Positions 10,302-20,124 of a stretch of 64,000 nt of DNA are shown in pieces. Source of the stretch: Acytostelium subglobosum LB1 (taxonomy: Eukaryota; Evosea; Eumycetozoa; Acytosteliales; Acytosteliaceae). A program made the translations under genes and the position numbers. The stretch is taken from contig NW_012236529.1 in the NCBI RefSeq assembly GCF_000787575.1, positions 1,426,001-1,490,000 on the forward strand. The letters run 5' to 3'. The notes below the pieces were generated by a model, which was not told the DNA's origin, did not search any database, and saw nothing but the letters and a program-made list of their open reading frames with translations. Each line of letters starts with the position of its first letter. Position 1 is the first letter of the stretch.

Positions 10302-12679
10302 CTAATATTTTGAACTTCTAAACTCTATTTCTACTACAATTCTACATTGATTATTGATACAGATACCTTTTTTAAAAGAAGAAGAGTGTATAAAACTATA
10401 GAGCGGAGAGTTTGGAAGAATGAAATGAAGGAGCGCCAGCTCCGGAATGTTGCGAAGCCAGCGGCGATGAGTTATCCACACACCAAAGTAATGTCTGTCA
10501 TTGAGCTGCCAGCCTGCCTTCCTGTCGTTGAACTCTGTAATCAGATCGCAGTTTGTAGTCAATCGGTTGGTGACAAGAAGATAGACCAGCGCCGAGTTGT
10601 TGATCCCATCTTCTTGGACCTCTGTGTCAACTTGATTAAAGAGTTTCTTGGACCCAAGCATGAGCTTGTATGGGTCGTCCAAGTTTGGATCCTCGACATC
10701 GGGCTTTGAGTGCTTGGCCTGAATAAACACAAAGACCGTCTTCTCACCGAGCTTGACTGCAAAGCGATGGTCGATGATTGGCTCATTCTGATGGCAAATC
10801 ACTATATCACGGCAGGTTTGCAAATGATGCTTGTAATTGCCATGAGTGTAAGTCAGCCAACGATCGGATTTTTTAGATTCTTCTAAGACCTGGGTATGCG
10901 TTCAATGGTTAGTGATGTGTATGCGACAACGATGAAGCCGAGAGTGCGCCCAATACTTACTCTGTCTGGATATCCTGTGATGGCGCTGTGGCTAAGTTGG
11001 TCAAGCCCCTCAACACCTCTGAAGACCGACTTGATGGTCTTGGGCTGAATAGCATCAAATAGACAAAGTTGGACGAATGGATAGAGCTTCTCAAAGTGTT
11101 GCCATTGCCATTGCAGTAGCTTGGTTGGCAGCAGAAGGAGGCCGTCGGGGAAGCATTGAGGACTGCTCTTAAGGTTGAAGCTTTTGAGATTGTAGAAAGA
11201 CAAGTAGATGCGGAAGAATCGAACCTCTGTGATGTTTTCCGATTCATTCACATTCACTGAGCTGTCCGAGAGCGGGACCAAGTAGATGAAGCCTCTGATT
11301 CGCATGTCATTGATCGTCTTGCCACTTAGAAGTACGGTGGTCAACGTGATCGGGGCGTTGACAATGGCCCTTGAACAAAGAAAGTACAGGTCATTAGGAT
11401 CTTGATCCTGTGCACGGTTGAGAGCAGAGATATCTCGATAGCACAGTTCGGAATAGTCATCCGAATATACCTTGTCCAATAGGTAGTTCAAGTCTTTTGG
11501 GATGCAGCCAGTGTCAGAGATGGCAATCTGGAATGAAAGGTCGTCAAGGAGTCTGACCTGAGGTGAATCCTTGTCGTAGACCTTCTTGATGATCTTTTCA
11601 CACGACTTGAGTGTCAGTGGCTTGAGAATGATCGAGGTGTTGCCATATCCAGACTTCATAAAGTCAACGCCATTGTCAGAGGTGCCCGTGCATTTTGGGA
11701 TGATGAAGCAATGATTGCGACTCTGCATGTATTGTCCGATGATGGCGAGCATGTTCTTGAGAGAGTTGCCTCCGCCTCCCGATGGAGAGACGCGATGGTT
11801 GTGTTGGGTGATGTACTCTTGGAACTCGTCAAAGTGGAGAATGATCGCAGGAGTTTCTTTTTGGACATCTTTACAATGTCCTCGATGACGCGCGTAAAGC
11901 TGAGCTCGTGTTGGTATCCGCCCATGATGATCTCGTCGATTGAGTCGAAGGGCTTTTTGTTCAGATCCCCGTACATGCCGCTGGAGTAGGCAACGCGAAC
12001 GCCAAGTCCGATCCCCTCCTGGAGGTGCGGGCTGTCCAGAATGTAGTTGAATTTGCAGCCACTGGAGAGGTTGAGATAGAGGTAGACTGGGTCCTTGATT
12101 GCATTGATGAACTCTGTATCAGTGTACTTGGGCTCAATGTCAATGATGCGTGATGCTTCGAATCCTGCTCGAGTCTTTCCAATGCCAGAGTCGCCAGTGA
12201 TAAAGATGAACTTGTGCTTCTGAGTTGTATCGCCTCCACGATGTGTATAGTTATTGAATGCGTTCTCAACTACGAGCTTCTTGTAGTTATCTCGCAACAG
12301 AAATGGATAGTCAGCGCACTTAATGTCTTTAAGACTATATTTTCTAATGTCGGTGACAACCTGTGCTGAGACGAATTATATGTATGCGAATCAAGTCAAG
12401 TGTGTGTATGTTAGTATTGAATGAAGACATCAGGTGCGACGATACGTTATTGTTGTTATGTAAGTACTTACTCGTTGGCTGAAGGAGGTTCTCTCTGATG
12501 TACTTGATCTTATCACTAGTGTCATAAAGTATGTCTGTGTGATGTTGATTGAGATATTTGACGGCTGTATCTCTCTCCTCAATAGTGAGTGTTGTCTGCT
12601 GTGCGATCCATTTTCGCATCTGCTTAACGGGGTCCTGCTGTGTAGTTGTTGAAGTCGTTGATGTTGACGGATTGTTCAT
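10302..12679 (-). pseudogene. Crinkler-like NTPase-nuclease gene, apparently broken
   Basis: Reading leftward from the ATG at 12677-12679, the gene has a helical N-terminal module (about 70 aa), a P-loop NTPase with Walker A TGDSGIGKTRAG and Walker B ILHFDEF, and a C-terminal segment with VFVFIQAKHS. The last motif resembles the Q/E-x-K core of the REase-fold nucleases found at the C termini of Crinkler effectors. GT..AG introns near 12366-12471 and between the NTPase and nuclease parts fit in phase. The copy looks broken, with about one break, which could also be an assembly error. It converges on the SAM-NTPase gene with 183 bp between the two stops. The nuclease assignment rests on one motif and on position. 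Confidence 0.55.
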
Positions 12680-12764
12680 CTTTTGATTGATAATGTATGT
12701 ACAGTGAATTGAAGATATAATTGTGACAGAGATAAATGTATGTGTCACACTTGTGAAGAGATAA

Positions 12765-12808
12765 CACCCACCTGAGGTAACAAGAATTTCGGGGGGTAAT
12801 TTCTTTAT
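12765..12808 (+). repeat. Left terminal inverted repeat of the pogo-like element
   Basis: Begins CACCCACCTGAGGTA and continues through a GGGGGTAATTTCT stretch. The reverse complement of 13855-13898 matches it at most positions. Confidence 0.8.
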
Positions 12809-12872
12809 GGGTCAAATTCATAGGACAATGACTGATAGATAGACATAAACGGGTAATAATTGTTGTTGTTTA

Positions 12873-13637
12873 TTACAAACCAAAGAAGTTCTTGATGTTG
12901 CGCATGATGTTGGGTCTATCTGTCACCATTTGGCTTGATGATGACTGGGTTGTAGACTCAGTGTGAGTGATTGTGTTGGTTCCATGGCTNNNNNNNNNNN
13001 NNNNNNNNNNNNNNNNNNNNNNNNNNNNNNNNNNNNNNNNNNNNNNNNNNNNNNNNNNNNNNNNNNNNNNNNNNNNNNNNNNNNNNNNNATTTGTGAACA
13101 CAACACCTTTCTCGTCATGTTGATCACGTTATCCTGTTCGATGCCTTTTTCCAGGATGAACTTCATGATGGTCTCTCTAAACTCATTAAGTGATGCCTTG
13201 CGCTCGGCGTTCATACGCACAAGATCTTGCTGTTTGAGTTTCCTCAACTTTAGAGTTGGATGTCTCTTCTTGAACTCCTTCCACCAGTCATCCGATGGCA
13301 ATTTGTCTCTGCTTGTTCCTGTTCGCTCAGTGAACATCTCCACAACTCGAGTCAACACCTGTCTCTTTGTCATTGGCTTGTAATGTGCAAACGACATCTC
13401 TATCTCCTTGACAAGCATATCCTCTTGCTCCGCCTCCAATAGTCGCTTGGTAGATGGGATGCCATTGTTGGCCAATGCCTTGGATATATCGCTTGGCCTG
13501 ACATCATACTTTAGTGCCAACTGTTTATGTTGTATTGTATTATCCTCGTGCAATTCCTTAAAGACTTCCTCCATTCTCTCTTTATAGTCCTTTTTCTGTA
13601 TCCTGGTTGGAGTATTTCTAAGAGGTACGCCTGACAT
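12873..13637 (-). CDS. Transposase, N-terminal DNA-binding part and C-terminal tail around a gap
   Basis: From the ATG (13635-13637) about 180 residues read to the gap edge. They contain a first helix-turn-helix (KYDVRPSDISKALANNG) and a second of CENP-B/Tc5 type ending WWKEFKKRHPTLKLRKL, the two-HTH layout of pogo/Tigger and Tc5 transposases. After the gap the frame resumes with a Ser/Thr-rich tail ending RNIKNFFGL, which resembles a PIP box (PCNA-binding) such as pogo transposase carries. The DDE domain is not visible and would have to lie in the gap. Because the gap size is arbitrary, frame continuity across it cannot be judged. Confidence 0.65.
   Translation of the reverse strand: MSGVPLRNTPTRIQKKDYKERMEEVFKELHEDNTIQHKQLALKYDVRPSDISKALANNGIPSTKRLLEAEQEDMLVKEIEMSFAHYKPMTKRQVLTRVVEMFTERTGTSRDKLPSDDWWKEFKKRHPTLKLRKLKQQDLVRMNAERKASLNEFRETIMKFILEKGIEQDNVINMTRKVLCSQXXXXXXXXXXXXXXXXXXXXXXXXXXXXXXXXXXSHGTNTITHTESTTQSSSSQMVTDRPNIMRNIKNFFGL
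12990..13089. other. Assembly gap (100 N)
   Basis: Exactly 100 n bases, the usual placeholder for a gap of unknown size. It lies in the middle of the pogo-like element, as expected if a repeat collapsed the assembly. Confidence 0.98.
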
Positions 13638-13854
13638 GTCTTAAAAATGCTCGTAATAATAGTACATGTAGATGATATCAAAATGATCGTATAATTATAT
13701 TTGTATAAGATATATTATATATGATTAGATAGTATATGATCTATAGAACAACAATATTATCTGTTTGTTTAATAATTTGGGAAATTAATTAAATGAATCA
13801 CGTCTACAACTATCTCAGACCTGTAACCTTCATCATTCACGCACAAATATCCCC

Positions 13855-13898
13855 ACAGAGAAATTACCCCCTGAAATTCCGAATACCTCAGGTGGGTG
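13855..13898 (-). repeat. Right terminal inverted repeat of the pogo-like element
   Basis: Reverse complement of the left end with a few differences in the middle, followed by a TAA that matches the TAA left of 12765. Confidence 0.8.
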
Positions 13899-13939
13899 TA
13901 ATAAGAATGTTGAGTGAAGTGGTTTGGGTCCACTTTTAA

Positions 13940-13956
13940 CCCTCAAGGCGCGAACT
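13940..13956 (+). repeat. piggyBac left terminal inverted repeat (17 bp)
   Basis: CCCTCAAGGCGCGAACT directly after TTAA; a perfect inverse of 16092-16108. Confidence 0.93.
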
Positions 13957-14074
13957 TTTGCCTGATTGTTTTGAGCACTAAATTTAATATAAATAATTGT
14001 TTTGAATTTGTAATATTGACCAGAAGTAATAAATGATTGGATTCAATAACTTTAGATGTTGTACTTGATATTTA

Positions 14075-15799
14075 TTATTTCTTTTGTTTTTTTACAACAT
14101 TATATGAGGTGTATTCAATCTTGTCATTATCGACCAGGACTTTTCGGTATTCGCCAATGTGAAAGTAATTGTTTGATATCTCACACTTTCGGAGGGTCTC
14201 TCCATTGATCATTTGGGTCTTGAGAGAGTGTCTGAACTGATCTATCGTTTGGTTACAACCTTGATAACGCTTTTTAAATCGCCAAGAATTTACAATGGTC
14301 GCTTCCAACAGGTACCAAAATATTGACATATACCATCTCCTTGATTTATGAATCCAAGCATGGGACTTTATCATCTCATCATTCTGGTCAACATTGCCCA
14401 TGTTTTGGCGATAGTCTGCGAGGGCCTCTGGCACTTCATGTGGCTCTAAGGTTGATGATGATTTCATTTCTGAAACAGAATTGTAAGGTACCAAACTGGT
14501 TGGGGAGTGGAAGTTGCTGATCAAACCAAATATTCGAGAGTCCTTGATCCTGAGTAGAGTGATCGGGGTGCCAACCTTGGTAAGATAATTGTGTTCCATC
14601 TTATGTCGCAATTTGACATTCTGAAGGTGAGCTGGGATGGTCTTCCTATCCAATCTGATTGTTCCACAACAATTGATTTGTATTGAATTGAGATACTCAA
14701 GTAGACCAATCGTTGTGAAGTAGTTGTCAATGTACAGCTCGCGCCAGTGGTTTGCATCAATGCCCTCCAACATCTCCCTAACAACCGACTCACCATGAGG
14801 GTAGGTTGATGCTTCAGCCACTCCTCTTCTACCTTGGTAAATTGAGAACTTGAAAAAGTATCCATGTTGATCCACCAGTTTCCATAGCTTGATTCCCCAT
14901 TTATCAGGCCTGTTCTTGATATATTGTCTCAATCCATGTGCCTTGTTCTTGGTCGGGATTATTGCTTCATCTATTGAGTACTTCGCCCCCAATGACCATA
15001 ATCCTTGATATCTGCGATTTAACAATGAGATGATTGGGTCTATCTTGTATAGACGGTTCGTTGGATCCAACTTAGAGTTGTCAGCAAAGTGAAGGTTTGT
15101 TACTAAGAAACGGAACTGGTCTCTGGTCATAATTCTTGCCACTGATGGAAGGAAACAATCACCATCCTCCCAATAGTCCTCATACTTAGGTATTTCAACT
15201 ACTCCCATTGTGATGACCGCAGCAAACATTTTGAATATTATCATTTTGTTGATTGGATGACCAAAGAATAACTTCTCCAACTGCTCCTCTCTGCCCATTT
15301 GATGAATATAAATATTGGTTTGGTCGACAATGAGTTGGACTATCTCGAGGTCAAAGAATTGTTCGAACACCTGCAAATTGGTGGATGCTCCTCGGTGATT
15401 AACCTCTTCAACATGGTAACGCCCCCGACCCAACCAGGGCTTTTGGTCAGTCCATTCTTTTAAAGAAATATCGGGCTGATCATCGAGTAGAATTGCCTTG
15501 ATTGCTTCTTTAGTTAGACCACTTGATACTTTCTTCTTCTGTTTCTTTGCCTCTGCCAACAACTCAACTTTTAGCATCCCATTGTATCGTTCAACATCAG
15601 GATCTACAACAAATCATTGATTGAATTAATAAACAATACTCCAAAATCAATCATTTTGATAAAATAAATTACCATTCTGGTTGGCCTCATCATGGATACT
15701 AGGCGCCGCACTAATGCTGACAGCCATCTCTACTTCTTCATCACTATATTCATCACATTGATCTTCCTTAGTCCCATGTTTACTCTTTGTTAGTGACAT
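14075..15799 (-). CDS. piggyBac transposase
   Basis: Two exons (15673-15799 and 14075-15603) joined by a 69-bp GT..AG intron give about 551 aa from the ATG at 15797-15799. The short acidic N-terminal exon (DEYSDEEVEM) is typical of piggyBac transposases. The DDE_Tnp_1_7 core has FFDLEIVQLIVDQTNIY, then the three catalytic Asp: YSIDEAIIP, YIDNYFTT and NVDQNDEMI. The enzyme excises and reinserts the element by a cut-and-paste mechanism at TTAA. The C terminus lacks the Cys-rich zinc-binding domain of the classical insect enzyme and ends in a Lys-rich VVKKQKK instead. The frame has no disruption. Domesticated relatives usually lack terminal repeats; this one has them, so it is read as a transposon gene. 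Confidence 0.93.
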
Positions 15800-16091
15800 A
15801 ATAAAATATTCAAATGATAGTTTATTGAATGTAGATATCAATTATTATATTTGTTGGTGTATCTGTTGATGTTTCTGATTGATCACCAACAAACAATCAT
15901 GTCGGTACCTTTGAATTGTGGTGTGGTTATCTCTCACAGAAGTAGTCCAAACACACTCCCACCACCACAAGTAGAATGACCATTGACTTGACATGTTACA
16001 TTATTACATGCGCCATTACAATAACGTTATTTGATTAGATCAATCAATCATTTAATCATATCTTCCCCAAAAAACATATCAAAACTCGAAT

Positions 16092-16108
16092 AGTTCGCGC
16101 CTTGAGGG
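16092..16108 (-). repeat. piggyBac right terminal inverted repeat (17 bp)
   Basis: AGTTCGCGCCTTGAGGG directly before TTAA; a perfect inverse of the left end. Confidence 0.93.
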
Positions 16109-16263
16109 TTAAATCAAATTTTACAAACTTGATGAACATTTATTATTTGTATTTCAAATAAATTAATAAAATAAATTCCTCCATCATACTCTATAATGTA
16201 TCAATCAACTGGAACTACTCCACTTATTTATAGAATACAATTTATTTAATACCAATTAATCAA

Positions 16264-18294
16264 TCAATCAATCTCATTGATACTGATGTATTTAACATTT
16301 CTTTGTCTCCACCTTCTGCTGATAAATACACCAATTATGATTAGGATGATGAATGCTATGATGGGACCGATTATGACTCCAATTGCTTGGCCCAATGACA
16401 TTCCATAAACATTGATGTAGAGAGTAGTAGTTTGATTGTCAAAGTAGAAATGATGTTTTGTAGGGAATGCCAATGATATCTGGTATGATCGTGGCAGTAC
16501 AGGGATTGTCAGTACCGATCCCGTGATCAATGTATAAAGTTGATGGTTTGGACGGTTTGATGAGAACCCAACATTCAATGTACCAATAAACTGTAATGTT
16601 GTAGTATTTACAACAATCATGGGTAGGTCCAAAGGACTTCCCAATGGATTGTTGATCATAACAGTACTGTCTGATGATAAAGAGAAAGTACTATTGCTTC
16701 CTATAACTGATAGCACTGAAGAGTCCAACTTGACACTTGATCCAGATGTTATGTTAAAGTTGTTGTATAGTGTAAGATGACTTTGTAATAAAACTGATGA
16801 ATGATTTTCCAATGCTACACCCTGTCCATAGTAGGTCGTTGCATTTATGGTGTCAGTGTCTGGGTTGGCCTCGATTGTTAAGGTACTGTAATCACTTATT
16901 GTTGCATATTGTAACATGGCTCCATAAGGACAATCACTGATCGTCACTGATGAGTGATTGGAAACAATGAATGATACCCCTCCGGATGTGGAAGTGTTGG
17001 CAACAGAGTATCTGACTGAGGAATTTGATTGAACAGTGATCACACTGATATTGGTAACTGCTGCCTCCAACGATAGATAAAGACTACTTCCATCATCGAC
17101 CATTATTGGGCCTGTTATTGTTTCAAAGTTGAATATAACAATAGATTGGCCGCTGATCACCATGTCTCCAAACACGGTGTTCTCCATGTAGCCGTAGAAC
17201 GTGATCGTGGACTGGTTCACAATGTTGATCGAAGTATTGAGTTGATGTACTATGAACTGATTGATTGTGAATGATCCCTCCAGGGTCAGATCACCCCAAT
17301 ATATATTAAGATATTGGATTGTTCCTTGAGACAGGTTGATCATGATGGTCTTTTGAATAGGTTGATTGGACTGCCCACCCATGTAGAATGAATGGCCAGG
17401 AAGGTCAATGATTGTGATGCTGATCGAGTTGAAGTAGAAAACCAGTCCCCAATTAATCTGGAATTTGAAGTCAGATGGAGACAATGTGATCTCATCGTCG
17501 TTGACAAAGACAACGGCATTGTTTCTCAATCTATTCGCAGGGTTGGCCAGGAATGAAAGAGTGTTCTTCAAAGCAATCGATCCATACACGGTTACACCTG
17601 AGGAAAACGATGTCCTGGCCTACATCGCCAAAGGCCAAACAATGTTCAATCACCGTGATGTTGGAGCCCAATAAGCTTGAACTTGCGTCCATGTTCACGG
17701 TCTGGATGACTGCATTGATGTTGTTGTATTGTGAAGTGAATGTGCAAGACTCTAGGTTGAGCGTTCCAATGGACACATTTCCCTGTAGCACTGCATTGGG
17801 GGTGTTCAATGTCAATCTGTTGATGTCCATGACCAAGTTGCCTATATTGTTGTTGTTGTTGATCTGGACCTGTTTGACATCAATCGCTGTGATGTTGGTG
17901 TTGGGGTAGGATGCATTGATGATAGGGATAAGACCTCCAATGATAACTATCGATGCTGCAGGTCACATTGTCCAAGGTATATGAAGTAGTCTGATGGTGT
18001 TGTGGGAGCAACATCTAAGTTTACAATCCATACTTTATAAAAAGGATTGGTGCATGAAGGTCCCTTTCCCTGAGTATCGTTAGTCCAATGTCCACCAGAT
18101 GGATTATTAATATCAATTACGCATAATTCTTTGTAGCAATTGGTTGAATCAAAGTAATATGTATTGCCATTGTTGTTGTTGACGTCATTTAATTGATCAA
18201 TATTGAGTGAACTTTTACCTTTTACTTGACTTTCATCACAAGATGTCAAAGACAAAAGAGATAATAATATTATTACAACATAATAATTAAACAT
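16264..18294 (-). pseudogene. Membrane-anchored beta-helix-like surface protein, frame disrupted
   Basis: Reading leftward from the ATG at 18292-18294, it starts with a signal peptide (MFNYYVVIILLSLLSLTSC) and a Cys-containing N-terminal module (NCYKELCVID, QGKGPSC). It then continues as Thr/Ser/Asn/Ile-rich repeats of about 20 residues, suggestive of a right-handed beta-helix. It ends with a membrane span (AIGVIIGPIIAFIILIIIGV) and a short basic RRWRQRN tail. The layout matches the eroded copy at 1061-1799. The frame changes near 17950 and again near 17600 without good splice sites, so it is a young pseudogene or carries two sequencing indels. The function is unknown; a cell-surface or adhesion role is a guess from the architecture. 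Confidence 0.6.
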
Positions 18295-18484
18295 GTTTGA
18301 AGGTTTGCAAATAATGTATTTGGTCACTTTGGATTCTTGCGAGCATTAGCAATATGATCACTTGCCCACTCAACTCACGAAAGGTCAAGTCTTTGATCAA
18401 AAGTGATCACTCTGCAACGTGGCGCGCAAGTGGGCGAAGCCCAACCAATCAATTTATCAATCGGAGGGGATGTGTCGGACCAGA

Positions 18485-19034
18485 CTACAAGGTGATGTTG
18501 AAGAGGATACAGGCGATTTCTTGATTGTTCATATCGGTGAATGAAATGTTGCCAAAGTACTGACCAGGTGGCGCATCTGCTGGTATGACACCAACGACTG
18601 ATCTTTCATACTCTCCAGATATTATCGGACAATGATAAGGGCTCTTTGGAAAGGAACATAGGTCCTGGTTATCAACAATGATCGGAATGATTCCATACTT
18701 GATCAATATATGTGCATAACCTCCAACTACATCTTCATCTATGAATGTGTTTGAGTTGAGTTGGGTGCGAGTGTGAGTTGATGTATAAACGATGATGATG
18801 ATGATGATGATACTTCATGATGATCAACAACATTTAACAGAACATACCCAAGTATCCAGAGGCAGTGACATTGAGTGATTGACCCGCTACTGGTGGGTCT
18901 GGGGTGATGGTGACATTCTGTATTTGAAAGTGATCAGTTGGTGATCCACAACTGGACCATATATCACATAGTGATGGTGTTGACAATGCAAACAAGACTA
19001 AAATAACAATGATAAGACTTGTCTTGTAGTACAT
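18485..19034 (-). CDS. ML-domain lipid-binding secreted protein (NPC2 / PG-PI transfer type)
   Basis: Two exons, 18848-19034 and 18485-18738, joined in phase by a 109-bp intron, give about 146 aa. A signal peptide (LIIVILVLFALSTPSLCD) is followed by an ML (MD-2-related lipid-recognition) domain: DIWSSCGS at its start, FQIQNVTITPDPP, then DLCSFPKSPYHCPI in the middle and a beta strand with GNISFTDMNNQEIACILFNI at the end. The Cys residues are placed to form the three disulfides of the family. ML proteins bind sterols or phospholipids in the secretory or lysosomal lumen, and dictyostelids have an expanded set. The length is normal for the family. It follows the surface-protein pseudogene on the same strand. 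Confidence 0.85.
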
Positions 19035-20124
19035 CTCTTCTTCTTCTTATCTTTAAGTATACGATGTGAGTTCATGAAGTGATCATATTTAATCACATAT
19101 CGGTCTATGATTTCTAGATTTTCACCAAAATGGGAATAGTCGTTTTGTAGACCATGATCACTTAGAGTTATTATTTTTATATTATTATTTTTATATTATA
19201 TCTTGATAATAACTATATTTAGTTTAGGTTATCAAGGAACTTCATAAAATAAAAGGTAAATGATTATAAAATATTATTTTAACAAATTCAATATATAGAT
19301 TCACACTAAAATAATGTAATCTAGACCAAGTTGTAACAAACAACCTGTTATCCAATCTACTCAACTTCATCGGTTGTATTTAAAAATATTGGGTGATTTG
19401 ATTGTAAAACTACTAATTTAATATCTATATTCTTCCAAATTTGTCAATTGATGTACTGGTCGTTTGGATTATAGGGAATAATATTTATTAAGAGGTAGAG
19501 GAAGATTTATTATTATTATATCCATTAGTATTTTTATCCCCAAAAATATGAAAATATTATATTTATTTATTTATTCTCTTGTAGTATTCTTATTATTCTC
19601 AAATACTTTTATTAATGCAAGAGAATTAATTAATCCAAGTAATATTATAGGTTATACCGACTCTATGTTTATAGATGATATTATTTGATCAAGAGAATAT
19701 ATTAATAATAATTTAGGAGTTTATAATTATAATTACTATTCGGATTACCCCAATTATTTAAAACAAGGACAATCTCCTTGGGGAGGACCTGTTAATCACA
19801 TTAGTTTATCTCAAAATTATCAGAATAACGTACTCAACCATCAAGCTCAAAGCCCTATTAATGGTCAAGGATGGTATGGTCAGTGAAAATCCAACAGACA
19901 AGCCACTCATACTCATTGGCACAAAATAAATGGAGATTATAGTTTCCTGAGAGATATGGGCGGACCATCAAAATATAACTTCCCAATAAAGTTGATTTGA
20001 ATACCATTTACAATTTATTGGAAAAGTGTGTTTGTGACAGATTGTCATCAATCAACTTTTTGACTCAAACGACAAAGAAGAAGTATTTGATTGAAACAGA
20101 AAGATATATATATAAATAAAGATA
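19035..20124. other. AT-rich intergenic region with a TGA-interrupted secreted-protein-like frame
   Basis: The stretch is much more AT-rich than its neighbours. From the ATG at 19548 a frame begins with a convincing signal peptide (MKILYLFIYSLVVFLLFSNT) and reads 46 codons to TGA (19686-19688). The same frame then continues 65 codons (YNYNYYSDYPNYL, SPWGGPVNH, INGQGWYGQ) to another TGA (19884-19886) and on to about 20040, with no TAA or TAG. In such AT-rich DNA a run this long without TAA or TAG is unexpected. No gene is called. The remainder up to 20124 is the 5' flank of the FHA gene. Confidence 0.4.

Larger units (their letters stand above)
12765..13898. mobile_element. Pogo/Tc5-like DNA transposon with internal assembly gap
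   Basis: Both ends carry a terminal inverted repeat of about 44 bp starting CACCCACCTGAGGTA, and identical TAA trinucleotides flank the element (12762-12764 and 13899-13901), consistent with a 3-bp target duplication. Inside is a minus-strand frame with a CENP-B/Tc5-type helix-turn-helix. A run of exactly 100 N (12990-13089) replaces the part where the DDE catalytic core would lie, so the real length is unknown and could be much greater than 1.1 kb. Pogo elements normally duplicate TA; a TAA duplication is more like PIF/Harbinger, so the superfamily is not settled. Confidence 0.75.
13940..16108. mobile_element. piggyBac element, structurally complete
   Basis: The 2169-bp element begins CCCTCAAGGCGCGAACT (13940-13956), ends with the exact inverse (16092-16108), and is flanked by TTAA at 13936-13939 and 16109-16112. 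The 5'-CCC...GGG-3' ends and TTAA duplication are diagnostic of piggyBac. It encodes one transposase with a single in-phase intron and all three catalytic aspartates. Perfect terminal repeats and an open transposase suggest recent insertion. It sits about 40 bp beyond the right end of the pogo-like element. Confidence 0.93.

Noticed and set aside
19548-20040. A nuclear copy of mitochondrial DNA
   Set aside because: The peptide shows no resemblance to known mitochondrial proteins, and a signal peptide argues against it; kept only as a finding.
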